Shown here: positions 1-7,336 of the stretch, one piece after another
Numbering within the stretch: position 1 is the stretch's first letter
Layout: each line of letters opens with the position of its first letter
Source of the DNA: Bacteroidota bacterium
Lineage (GTDB): Bacteria > Bacteroidota > Bacteroidia > Chitinophagales > Chitinophagaceae
Assembly: GCA_023411775.1 (NCBI GenBank)
Contig: JAEYOL010000058.1
Location: forward strand, 1-10,564
Length of the DNA stretch: 10,564 bases
Direction: 5' to 3'
Made by a program: the position numbers and the translations under genes
The notes under the pieces: model-generated
Told to the model about the DNA's origin: nothing
What the model saw: only the letters and a program-made list of their open reading frames with translations
Database searches by the model: none

Positions 1-688
1 TCACCATTTCCGTTGTGGCGCCGGCGGGCGTGTAGAAGGTTTTGATGATAAATATGAATACGGAAGAAGACCTGTCGGCGTATATGTGCCAAGGTTCAGA
101 AATATTTATGACGACAAACGCGATTACCTGCGTGGCTTTGGCTACCAGGGTGGGGCCAGCAGGCAGGGCTGGGGCCGTGAAGTGGCCGAACTCAGGCTGG
201 GTGCTGATTTCAAAGACATGCTCTGCGAACCGGGCAACTGGACCATCGGGATCACGGCCTTTGGAGAAATGTTGCCCTATCATGAAAATACCATTGCACT
301 CGATAAGGATAAAAAAGACAAATGGGGCTTGCCTGTTTTAAAAATGGATGTCGAGATCAAAGACAATGAGATGAAAATGCGCAAGGATATGATGGAGGAT
401 GCGAAAGAGATGCTGGAAGCAGCCGGCGTAAAAGACGTAAATGCTTACGACAGCGGTTATGCACCTGGTATGGGTATTCATGAGATGGGAACTGCCCGCA
501 TGGGTCGCGACCCGAAGACATCTGTATTAAATGGCAATAACCAGGTTTGGGATGCACCTAATGTTTTTGTGACAGATGGCGCCTGTATGACTTCGGCATC
601 TTGTGTTAATCCGTCACTCACTTATATGGCATTGACAGCAAGGGCCGCGGATTTCGCGGTGAAAGAATTGAAAAAGGGAAACCTGTAG
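1..688 (+). CDS. GMC-family FAD-dependent oxidoreductase, large subunit (3' part, start outside window)
   Basis: The frame is open from base 2 to the TAG at 686-688, so this is the C-terminal ~228 residues of a longer protein (GMC enzymes are usually 500-600 aa). An internal GTG at 86 is not taken as the start, because the upstream in-frame residues (HHFRCGAGGRVEGFDD...) are continuous protein of the same character. The C-terminal GMC domain is recognisable: GIHEMGTARMG carries the expected catalytic His (codon 479-481), and CVNPSLTYMALTARAAD carries the expected Asn (codon 608-610) near the FAD-contacting end. The family oxidises sugar or alcohol hydroxyls with FAD. The next gene encodes the small subunit that pairs with gluconate/glucoside dehydrogenases of this type, so a membrane-linked sugar dehydrogenase is likely. 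The exact substrate (gluconate, glucose, or a glycoside C3-OH) cannot be read from this fragment. Confidence 0.9.
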   Translation, partial: HHFRCGAGGRVEGFDDKYEYGRRPVGVYVPRFRNIYDDKRDYLRGFGYQGGASRQGWGREVAELRLGADFKDMLCEPGNWTIGITAFGEMLPYHENTIALDKDKKDKWGLPVLKMDVEIKDNEMKMRKDMMEDAKEMLEAAGVKDVNAYDSGYAPGMGIHEMGTARMGRDPKTSVLNGNNQVWDAPNVFVTDGACMTSASCVNPSLTYMALTARAADFAVKELKKGNL

Positions 689-750
689 CAAAAACTACTA
701 ACAACATTCAACCATTTTCAATCAATTTAAACCACATTAAACTTTTTATA

Positions 751-1365
751 ATGGACCGTAGAGAACTATTAAAAATGATCGCCCTGGTAACTGGTGGGGC
801 TGTTATTGGTGGCGAAGTATTCCTGACAGGATGTAAATCACCCGGGACAGCCGATGTTGGTTTTACACCGGCTAATATTTCACTACTGGATGAGATTGGT
901 GAAACGATCCTGCCCGCCACTTCATCACCTGGCGCCAAAGCAGCCGAGGTAGGAAAGTTTATGCAGGTATATGTTACCGACTGCTATACCGCCCGCCAAC
1001 AGGAAGCTTTTACAAAAGGTATCTCTGCCGTGGATGAGGCCAGTAAGAAATTAAATGGCAAATCTTTCATGGAATCGACGCCGCAACAACGGCAGGAACT
1101 GCTGCTGAAACTTGACGACGAAGCCCGCGAATATGATAAAAAGATAACAGTGGAGGAGCAGCAGCAGCGCGACCAGGCAAAACGCGAGATGAAGGAATTC
1201 GAGCCTTCACCATCTCATTACTATACAATGATGAAACAACTGACGCTGCTTGGTTTCTTTACTTCTAAAGTAGGAGCTACCCAGGCTTTACGGCATGTAG
1301 CTGTACCCGGCAAATATGATGGCGCTCTTCCTTACAAAAAAGGAGACAGGGCCTGGGCTGAATAA
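751..1365 (+). CDS. Gluconate 2-dehydrogenase subunit 3 family protein, Tat-type lipoprotein
   Basis: This 204-aa protein resembles the gluconate_2-dh3 family, the small partner subunit of GMC sugar dehydrogenases. The N-terminus has twin arginines (DRRELLKMI, residues 2-10), a hydrophobic Gly/Val stretch and the lipobox LTGC with Cys28. It therefore probably leaves through the Tat pathway and is lipid-anchored in the envelope. Family hallmarks are LLDEIGETILPATSSPGA (from about residue 45), used for the early helical region, and the C-terminal FFTSKVGATQALRH plus VPGKYDGALPYKKGD segments. The large subunit ends 62 nt upstream and no clear promoter lies between, so the two are probably co-transcribed. 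The small subunit of such enzymes is thought to help carry the cofactor-loaded large subunit across the membrane. The start is ATG 751, the only one that gives a complete signal peptide. No Shine-Dalgarno is visible, as is usual in Bacteroidota. Confidence 0.88.
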   Translation: MDRRELLKMIALVTGGAVIGGEVFLTGCKSPGTADVGFTPANISLLDEIGETILPATSSPGAKAAEVGKFMQVYVTDCYTARQQEAFTKGISAVDEASKKLNGKSFMESTPQQRQELLLKLDDEAREYDKKITVEEQQQRDQAKREMKEFEPSPSHYYTMMKQLTLLGFFTSKVGATQALRHVAVPGKYDGALPYKKGDRAWAE

Positions 1366-1391
1366 ATTCACTCATTACAAAAAAACCAACA

Positions 1392-2315
1392 ATGGATTTT
1401 AAAAGGAGACAATTTTTAAAAATGAGCGGCAACCTGGCTGCCCTGCTCGCCCTCGGCCCTATGGCCTGCAAACTTTCATCGAATGATCAAAAGGAAAGTA
1501 AGGAAGATACCACAGCTGCTAATAGTGGCACCGTGACGGCCGGCACAGCACTGGCTGCATTTGGGCTTCAACTCTACACGCTGCGTGATGATTTGCCTAA
1601 AGATCCCAAAGGAATATTGAAGCAGGTCGCATCATTTGGTTATAAACAGATCGAAAGTTATGAAGGAAAAGACGGTATGTTCTGGGGAATGAGTAATACC
1701 GATTTTAAAAAATACATGGATGACCTGGGCATGGTGATCGTATCCAGCCATTGTGATATCAATAAAGATTTCGAGAAGAAAGCAGCTGATGCCGCAGCGA
1801 TCGGTATGAAATACCTGGTTTGCCCCTGGCTCGGGCCACAGAAAAAAATTGATGACTTTAAGAAAGCGGCTGACGAATTCAACAAACGTGGAGAGATATG
1901 TAAGAAGAACGGGATCCGGTTTGCCTACCACAATCATGCATATTCTTTTGAGCCGGTCGAGGGACAACTGGGACAGGATGTAATGATGACCAATACCGAT
2001 CCTGAACTGGTGGACTACGAAATGGATATTTACTGGGTAGCTGCGGCAGGACAGGACACTGAGGCCTGGTTGAAAAAATACAAAAATCGCTTCCGGCTCT
2101 GCCATGTAAAAGACCGTGCGAAAGGTGCCACACCGGCTGATCATGATGCATCAGTTGACCTTGGAAAGGGCAGCCTTGATTTTTCTAGATTGCTGAAAAC
2201 AGCCAGCGAAAACGGCATGGAGTATTATATTGTTGAGCAGGAAAAATATGAAGGCACCACCCCATTAAAATCGGTGGAAGCCAATGCAGCATATATGAAG
2301 AATTTAAAGATCTAG
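1392..2315 (+). CDS. Exported sugar phosphate isomerase/epimerase-like TIM-barrel protein
   Basis: This 307-aa protein is a xylose-isomerase-like TIM barrel (AP_endonuc_2 fold). The N-terminus is a Tat signal (KRRQFLKMS, residues 4-12), then a Leu/Ala stretch ending in PMAC with Cys26; the lipobox is weak (Pro at -3), so lipidation is possible but uncertain. After a Ser/Thr/Asp-rich linker (27-50) the barrel starts at FGLQLYTLRDDL (57-68). Later strands show IESYEG, VSSHCDI with His120, FAYHNHAYSFEP (177-188), DYEMDIYW with Asp212, LCHVKD with His238 and IVEQEKYEG with Glu282. Asp212, His238 and Glu282 are the likely metal ligands, by family pattern. The enzyme probably acts on free or keto-sugars outside the cytoplasm rather than on sugar phosphates, despite the family name. 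It begins 26 nt after the dehydrogenase small subunit, which suggests action on the oxidised product. The specific reaction is unknown. Confidence 0.87.
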   Translation: MDFKRRQFLKMSGNLAALLALGPMACKLSSNDQKESKEDTTAANSGTVTAGTALAAFGLQLYTLRDDLPKDPKGILKQVASFGYKQIESYEGKDGMFWGMSNTDFKKYMDDLGMVIVSSHCDINKDFEKKAADAAAIGMKYLVCPWLGPQKKIDDFKKAADEFNKRGEICKKNGIRFAYHNHAYSFEPVEGQLGQDVMMTNTDPELVDYEMDIYWVAAAGQDTEAWLKKYKNRFRLCHVKDRAKGATPADHDASVDLGKGSLDFSRLLKTASENGMEYYIVEQEKYEGTTPLKSVEANAAYMKNLKI

Positions 2316-2330
2316 GTAAGGCAAATGAAA

Positions 2331-3359
2331 CTATTCACCTGCCAATAATCTTTGTAATGCATCTTTCAGGCAGCCACCCGTGCTTATCTTTTTCGCGAGT
2401 GGCTGCATATTTTTTCGCATCTGCTGATATTCCTCTTCTGAAAGAGCGTTGATGGCTTCTTCGATTCGGGTCAGGTCCTTGACAGCAAACCCGATCTTAT
2501 ATTTATTGACCAGGTACTCACCTGCACTTTCCATAGGGACAATGATGGGCAAACCACTGAGGATATATAACGACAACTTATGATGGCTGATATATTTCAT
2601 ATACCTGCCAATACTGCCATCCATCCCATGGATGCCTGTTCCATCCCATAACAAGCCAAAGGATCCTTTTAGTTTTTGCGGCAACCCGTGGGGATCTTCC
2701 ACGCCGTGCCATGCAAGGTTTGGTTGGGCCAGCATCTGCTGCGTTTGATGTGGGCCGTAAACATCAAAATGCAGATTTGGTTGTTCCGGACTTAATTGTC
2801 CAAGCTTTTCCAGAAATGGACTTTTAGAAAGATTTCCAGCAAAAACGATATTGGGTGAAATTATTCGCGGCTGCACGGATGGACTCGATAGGAAGTCAAA
2901 AAAGTCTGTCTCCACCGACTGGACCGGGCCAACCGTCTCATGAAGCCAGACTTTCATTCGTTCGTTATGAACTATAAAATATTTAAGTCTTTTGAAAAGG
3001 GATATCTCCGTACTTAGTTTCCTGTGATCACCATCTTTGATACCATCAATATCAGTCAGGTAACAAATGAGCCGTGTGTCCTTTCGGTGCCTGAGTAATA
3101 ATCTAATGAGCATCCGGGTCAGCCGTGCATAGCCGGGGTACAGAAAAACAATATCAGATCCCTTCCGAACCTTAATCACCATTTTGAACAGGCTTAAGAA
3201 ACGGACGGCCTTAGCTATCCACGTGAAGTTTTCCTGGTGTGGCAAAATAAGAGGCCGGTATCCCTCGCTCAACAATATTCGTTCTGCATCCACCAGGCCT
3301 GCACCACCATGCTGGTAGTGTTGACCGAGATATTGTTGTATAAAATATTTTTCCGCCAT
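2331..3359 (-). CDS. Gtf3/WbbI-like glycosyltransferase (GT-B fold)
   Basis: This predicted 342-aa protein transfers a sugar onto a growing glycan in the cytoplasm. It resembles the Gtf3 glucosyltransferase and WbbI-type galactofuranosyltransferase group. Visible hallmarks are LTDIDGIKDGD (101-111), FAGNLSKSPFL (173-183) at the start of the second Rossmann domain, and a segment from 232 to 293 carrying GLLWDG, GRYMKY, HKLSLYILSGLPIIV and GFAV. The start is ATG at 3359 (MAEKYFIQQY). A longer reading frame reaches back to 3554 but would overlap the divergent permease gene, and its extra 65 residues look like antisense translation. The gene diverges from the export operon and converges on the sugar isomerase gene, with 15 nt between their stop codons. 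Donor and acceptor sugars cannot be told from sequence alone; galactofuranose and glucose are both possible. Confidence 0.85.
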   Translation of the reverse strand: MAEKYFIQQYLGQHYQHGGAGLVDAERILLSEGYRPLILPHQENFTWIAKAVRFLSLFKMVIKVRKGSDIVFLYPGYARLTRMLIRLLLRHRKDTRLICYLTDIDGIKDGDHRKLSTEISLFKRLKYFIVHNERMKVWLHETVGPVQSVETDFFDFLSSPSVQPRIISPNIVFAGNLSKSPFLEKLGQLSPEQPNLHFDVYGPHQTQQMLAQPNLAWHGVEDPHGLPQKLKGSFGLLWDGTGIHGMDGSIGRYMKYISHHKLSLYILSGLPIIVPMESAGEYLVNKYKIGFAVKDLTRIEEAINALSEEEYQQMRKNMQPLAKKISTGGCLKDALQRLLAGE

Positions 3360-3432
3360 GCTAATGGATGCTAACTGCCCCGAAGATAAGCATCTCTTTT
3401 CCCTATATTTACAAATCAAACCCAATACACTG
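3360..3432. promoter_or_regulatory. Divergent intergenic region with candidate Bacteroidota promoters
   Basis: These 73 bases separate the start codons of the leftward glycosyltransferase and the rightward permease, so promoters for both are expected here. Leftward, TATCTTCG (complement of 3381-3388) is close to the Bacteroidota -7 element TAnnTTTG, with TTTG (complement of 3412-3415) 23 bases upstream as a possible -33 element. Rightward, TATATTTA at 3404-3411 is a near match to the -7 element about 21 bases before the ATG, but no good -33 element was seen. Both assignments are weak pattern matches. I saw no clear operator or inverted repeat. Confidence 0.3.
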
Positions 3433-4254
3433 ATGAAGGAAGCAGAAATAAGAATCAGGCCGGCCAGATCGCTTTCCTTCCAGCTTTCGGAGATCTGGGA
3501 CAACCGGGAATTGCTATACTTTTTTACCTGGCGTGATATCAAAGTAAAATACAAGCAAACCTGGCTTGGTATCCTTTGGGCTATCCTTCAGCCGGTGTTA
3601 CTGATGGCCATTTTTTATTTTATCTTTTCACGTACGCTCCACATCGATACCGGAACCAATTATCCCGTATATGCTTTTTCAGGGCTCATACTCTGGGGGC
3701 TTTTTTCATCAGGCATCACCAATAGCAGTGAAAGCCTGTTGACCAATGCGCCTATCATCCGTAAAATTTATTTCCCACGCATACTCATACCACTGTCCTC
3801 GCTTTTAACAGCATTGGTTGATTTCCTTTTTGCCTTTTTTGTACTCTTTGTATTACTGCTCATCTTTCGCCAGGCGCTGAGTTGGACGGCATTGATTTAT
3901 TTTCCCCTTGCCATTATCATGACTTTCCTATCCTCATTTGGCGTGGGCACACTAATTGGTGCATTGAATGTGAAGTACCGCGATTTTCGGTACCTGCTCC
4001 CCTTCTCGATACAGTTTCTTTTTTTTGGTTCGCAGATAGTTTATTCTATCCATAATATTACCACTGGCTGGGCAAAGTCTTTGTTTTATCTCAATCCCCT
4101 CAATGGCGCCCTGGAGATCTTCCGTCAGCCACTGAGTGATACGGCTATCTACTGGCCGGGAGTTTTCATCAGCCTTGTATCTCTTTTGTTTTTTGTGGCA
4201 GTTGGTTTATTTTATTTTAAGAAAACAGAAACTTATTTTGCCGACCTTGTATAA
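3433..4254 (+). CDS. wzm: ABC-2 type polysaccharide export permease (Wzm-like)
   Basis: This 273-aa inner-membrane protein is the channel subunit of an O-antigen/teichoic-acid-type ABC exporter. About six hydrophobic segments are visible: near 45-66, 77-95, 120-145, 153-175, 187-206 and 242-262. Family motifs include KYKQTWLGILWAILQP (39-54) at the first membrane segment, NAPIIRKIYFPR (105-116) in the cytoplasmic loop, NVKYRDFRYLLP (179-190) and LFYLNPLNGALEIFR (217-231). The amphipathic start (LSFQLSEIWDNRELLYFFTWRDIK) is also typical. Start ATG 3433 (MKEAEI) is chosen over an upstream ATG at 3358, because that one would overlap the divergent gene and add 25 uncharacteristic residues. The ATPase gene follows after 3 nt. 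The length is usual for the family (about 260-280 aa). It would move lipid-linked glycan from cytoplasm to periplasm. Confidence 0.93.
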   Translation: MKEAEIRIRPARSLSFQLSEIWDNRELLYFFTWRDIKVKYKQTWLGILWAILQPVLLMAIFYFIFSRTLHIDTGTNYPVYAFSGLILWGLFSSGITNSSESLLTNAPIIRKIYFPRILIPLSSLLTALVDFLFAFFVLFVLLLIFRQALSWTALIYFPLAIIMTFLSSFGVGTLIGALNVKYRDFRYLLPFSIQFLFFGSQIVYSIHNITTGWAKSLFYLNPLNGALEIFRQPLSDTAIYWPGVFISLVSLLFFVAVGLFYFKKTETYFADLV

Positions 4255-4257
4255 GCC

Positions 4258-5508
4258 ATGAAACCGATCATCGAAATAAAACAACTCGGTAAAAAATACA
4301 GACTTCGCAGCAATGAGAGCTATCTCGCCCTGCGAGATGTGATCAGCCATGGAATAAAATCCGTTTTTTCTCAAAGCAAAAGCAAGCACGAGGATTTCTG
4401 GGCCTTACAGGATATCGACCTCAAAATCGAACGCGGGGAAAGGATCGGGATCATCGGCAGAAACGGAGCCGGGAAGAGTACTTTACTTAAAATACTCAGT
4501 CGTGTGACCTGGCCTACCACAGGTGAAGCCATTATCCGTGGACGGCTGGCCAGTCTGCTTGAAGTAGGCACAGGGTTTCATCCCGAATTAACAGGGCGTG
4601 AGAACATATTCTTAAATGGTTCCATACTCGGATTGAAAAAAGCCGAGATCATCAAACAATTCGATGCCATAGTGGACTTCAGCGGAGTAGAAAAATTCCT
4701 CGACACCCCGTTAAAACATTATAGTAGCGGTATGCAACTCAGGCTGGCGTTTGCCGTGGCCGCTCACCTGGAACCGGAAATACTGTTGATCGATGAAGTA
4801 TTGGCAGTAGGTGATATGGAATTTCAAAAGAAATGCATTGGCAAAATGGAGGAGGTAAGCCAGAAGGAAGGGCGAACGATATTATTTGTGAGTCACAACA
4901 TGTCCTATATTACGTCCCTTTGCACAAGAAGTATTTTACTCGACCGCGGCAAAATAAGTTTTGAGGGCAGCCCCGCTTCAACCATCCAGACTTATTTTTC
5001 CTGGATCAATGCGAAAACAGAGAAGTCGGATGATATTGACCAACGGCCCGGCAATCAATATGTAAAATTACGTTCGGTAAAAGCTATCAACAGGTCGAAC
5101 GATAGTACCGGGACATTCAGGGTGACTGATGAAGTGGGCATCACAATGGAATACGAAGTGCTGGAAGAAGGCCAGACACTCTGGCTGGGTCATAATATTT
5201 ACAATGAGCAGGGTGTAAACGTTTTTGACACACATAGTGTACAGACAGAATTTTATCGTAAGCCACATCCAAAAGGTATTTATACTTCTGTTGTATGGAT
5301 ACCGGGTAATTTGCTAAACCTGGGAACCTATGTGGTGAGCAGCGCTATTTTTAATCACCTTAAAAATATAATCCATTTCCATGAACGTGACGTGCTGACT
5401 TTTACCATACACGAAGCGTTTGATGAAGAAACAGCCAGGGGCGACAGCGCCGGGGATTTTCCGGGTGTGGTACGACCTTTACTGAAATGGGAGATCAAAA
5501 ATATCTAA
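4258..5508 (+). CDS. wzt: Polysaccharide ABC exporter ATPase with C-terminal carbohydrate-binding domain (Wzt-like)
   Basis: This 416-aa protein powers export through the Wzm-like permease. The N-terminal ATPase domain (about 1-240) has Walker A GRNGAGKST (67-75), the family's LASLLEVGTGFHPELTGREN segment (98-117), signature YSSGMQLRLAFA (155-166), Walker B EILLIDEVLAVGD (174-186) and switch His213 in VSHNMS. Residues ~255-416 form a separate domain absent from short ATPases of this class, ending in FPGVVRPLLKWEI. It matches the Wzt C-terminal fold, which in E. coli O8/O9a binds the modified non-reducing end of the finished glycan and so sets substrate specificity. The gene sits 3 nt after wzm, and the methyltransferase starts 2 nt after its stop. 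Translational coupling is likely. That this C-domain recognises a methylated end here is inference from that arrangement. Confidence 0.94.
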   Translation: MKPIIEIKQLGKKYRLRSNESYLALRDVISHGIKSVFSQSKSKHEDFWALQDIDLKIERGERIGIIGRNGAGKSTLLKILSRVTWPTTGEAIIRGRLASLLEVGTGFHPELTGRENIFLNGSILGLKKAEIIKQFDAIVDFSGVEKFLDTPLKHYSSGMQLRLAFAVAAHLEPEILLIDEVLAVGDMEFQKKCIGKMEEVSQKEGRTILFVSHNMSYITSLCTRSILLDRGKISFEGSPASTIQTYFSWINAKTEKSDDIDQRPGNQYVKLRSVKAINRSNDSTGTFRVTDEVGITMEYEVLEEGQTLWLGHNIYNEQGVNVFDTHSVQTEFYRKPHPKGIYTSVVWIPGNLLNLGTYVVSSAIFNHLKNIIHFHERDVLTFTIHEAFDEETARGDSAGDFPGVVRPLLKWEIKNI

Positions 5509-5510
5509 GC

Positions 5511-6341
5511 ATGGCAAATGAATGGACCGGTGAAAGGCTTGAGACTTTCGTTCATAATGACTCGACCATTGAGCATCTGCACCGATACGCTATTGTAAAT
5601 GAATTTATAAAAAACAAGGTAGTGCTGGATATTGCGTGTGGTGAAGGCTATGGAAGTAGCCTGTTGTCAGCGTCAGCCCGTTTTGTAACCGGCATAGATA
5701 TCGACAACACAGTCATCGCTCATGCTTCGCAAAAATATAAGAAAGATAATTTACTTTTTAAACGTGGCTCTGTTGAAAATATTCCCTTTGAAGATGCTCA
5801 CTTTGATGTTGTAGTAAGTTTTGAAACTTTGGAGCATGTTTCGGGACATACATCTATGCTAAGTGAAATAAAAAGGGTAATGAAACCAGGCGGGCTCCTA
5901 ATATTATCTACACCCAATAAAAAATCTTATTCAGATCTATATGACTATAAAAACCCGTTTCACAAAAAGGAACTATACCTGCAAGAATTGGAAAAGCTAT
6001 TAAACGAACACTTCATATTTTATTCAATACATTATCAAAGCATCCATACAGCTTCTCTTATAATAAACTCTTCCGGCAATTCTCTGAAACTTTATGAAGG
6101 AGACTATCATAAAATAAGGACGATGGATACGATTGAACCCTTATACTTTATTGCCCTCTGTTCTGATCATGCACTTCCGGCATTACCATCAAGCCTGTTT
6201 ACCAGTAAAGGAACTCTCGAAACTGCCATAAGAGAGAAAGAGCTTTCCGTAAAAAACTCCTTAAGTTACAGGATCGGGCATACAATATTGTTTCCGGCAA
6301 AACTTGCATATAAAATATTTTCAAAAAGATTCAACCGCTAA
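5511..6341 (+). CDS. Class I SAM-dependent methyltransferase of the polysaccharide locus
   Basis: This 276-aa protein has a methyltransferase-11-type Rossmann domain: motif I VLDIACGEGYGSS (38-50), acidic loop GIDID (61-65), motif II region GSVENIPFEDAHFDVVVS (86-103) with FETLEHV, and motif III region RVMKPGGLLILSTPN. The N-terminal EWTGERLETF...EHLHRY pattern (4-26) is common in methyltransferases of glycan loci. The C-terminal ~100 residues are less conserved and end in a basic, aromatic tail that may lie against the membrane. Start ATG 5511 is chosen, giving a 2-nt gap after wzt; an ATG at 5487 would overlap the wzt end and add eight residues of no family character. The target could be a sugar hydroxyl or a terminal cap. 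GC falls through the gene, from about 45% early to about 28-35% late. Confidence 0.88.
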   Translation: MANEWTGERLETFVHNDSTIEHLHRYAIVNEFIKNKVVLDIACGEGYGSSLLSASARFVTGIDIDNTVIAHASQKYKKDNLLFKRGSVENIPFEDAHFDVVVSFETLEHVSGHTSMLSEIKRVMKPGGLLILSTPNKKSYSDLYDYKNPFHKKELYLQELEKLLNEHFIFYSIHYQSIHTASLIINSSGNSLKLYEGDYHKIRTMDTIEPLYFIALCSDHALPALPSSLFTSKGTLETAIREKELSVKNSLSYRIGHTILFPAKLAYKIFSKRFNR

Positions 6342-7336
6342 TGCCCCTTTTCTCGGTCATTATACCCAATTTTAACCATGCACCGTTCCTCAAAGAACGG
6401 ATAGATTCTATATTGAACCAAACATATGTAGATTTGGAAATTATTCTGCTTGATGATAATTCTACAGACAACAGCAAAGAGATTCTGGAAGAATACTGCT
6501 CAAATAATAAAATAAGTCACCTTATTGTCAATGAAAAAAACAGTGGCTCCCCGGTATCCCAGTGGCAAAAAGGAATACATCTTGCTAAGGGCGACTGGAT
6601 TTGGATAGCAGAAAGCGATGATATAGCAGACTCTCATTTCCTGGAAGAATGCGCCAATTGCATAAATAGCCACCCGAAAACCGGACTAGTCTATTGTGAC
6701 AGTAATATATTTGATGTAGTCCATCAACAAACTTCCAGACGATTCTCCGATCGGAAAAACTCAATCTTTAAAACCGTAAAATGGAGCCATGCTTACTGGC
6801 AAAGCGGAATTCATGAGATTAATGAATGCCTCAAATATGATTGTACCGTTAACAATGTAAGTGCAGCGGTTTTCAAAAAAGAATTAGCATTGCAGATACT
6901 TGATGGAGCATTAACCTTTCGTTATTACGCCGATTGGTACTGTTTCTTAAGATTATGCCTTCTTTCTGGCATAAGTTACATCCCAAAGGCCTTAAATACA
7001 TACCGCTTTCACAGCCAAAGCCTTTTAAATGCCGAAACCTCCCTTATAATTTCGACAAAAGAGTATTTTAAAATACTAAAGTTATTATATTATAATAACA
7101 TGATCACCAATAGGAAAAAGCTATTGACACATTTTGCATATAACTATTTGGCATTTGGCATTTTAAAGGACGGACCCCGCAAAATGTTCGCCATTACAAG
7201 AAACTATTTTGCAATAGATAAGACTTTAGCATTTAAGGTAATTCTGAGAGTTCTTCAAATAAAACTTTTTAATAAGCGTTATAAGGCCAAATTTGAAATC
7301 AACGAAACTTCATCCTGGTATTCACAACTACAATGA
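6341..7336 (+). CDS. Family 2 glycosyltransferase (GT-A fold)
   Basis: This 331-aa cytoplasmic protein is a classic GT2 enzyme adding one sugar to the glycan. It opens with FSVIIPNFNHAPFLKERIDSI (4-24), then LLDDNSTDNS with Asp38-Asp39 for nucleotide binding, and GDWIWIAESDDIAD (84-97), in which Ser92-Asp93-Asp94 takes the DxD (metal-binding) place. The segment KTGLVYCDSNIFD follows. A later TYRFHSQSLLNAE segment is typical of the C-terminal end of this family's catalytic domain. The tail (about 240-331) is Lys/Phe/Tyr-rich and could bind the membrane surface. Its ATG overlaps the preceding stop by one base (TAATG), which suggests coupled translation. The gene is strongly AT-rich, about 25-35% GC in the lines counted. 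Donor sugar and linkage are not predictable. Confidence 0.9.
   Translation: MPLFSVIIPNFNHAPFLKERIDSILNQTYVDLEIILLDDNSTDNSKEILEEYCSNNKISHLIVNEKNSGSPVSQWQKGIHLAKGDWIWIAESDDIADSHFLEECANCINSHPKTGLVYCDSNIFDVVHQQTSRRFSDRKNSIFKTVKWSHAYWQSGIHEINECLKYDCTVNNVSAAVFKKELALQILDGALTFRYYADWYCFLRLCLLSGISYIPKALNTYRFHSQSLLNAETSLIISTKEYFKILKLLYYNNMITNRKKLLTHFAYNYLAFGILKDGPRKMFAITRNYFAIDKTLAFKVILRVLQIKLFNKRYKAKFEINETSSWYSQLQ

Noticed and set aside
42..341. 99-codon open frame overlapping the GMC gene
   Set aside because: It is in another frame of the GMC coding sequence, which shows clear family motifs.
1632..2144. 170-codon antisense open frame inside the isomerase gene
   Set aside because: It lies wholly opposite a well-supported gene, is Phe/Cys/His-rich without domain signs, and has no independent signal.
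2316..2330. Bidirectional terminator between the convergent isomerase and glycosyltransferase genes
   Set aside because: No stable hairpin or T-run was seen in the 15-base gap; termination must use something not visible here.
3358..3432. Upstream ATG (3358) for the Wzm-like permease
   Set aside because: It would abut the start codon of the divergent gene and leave no promoter space; the added residues do not resemble Wzm N-termini.
3360..3554. N-terminal extension of the leftward glycosyltransferase to 3554
   Set aside because: The extra 65 residues lie antisense to the start of the permease gene and show no family character; ATG 3359 begins a normal-looking protein.
5487..5510. Upstream start for the methyltransferase overlapping the wzt end
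   Set aside because: ATG 5511 starts directly before the conserved EWTGER motif with a normal 2-nt gap.
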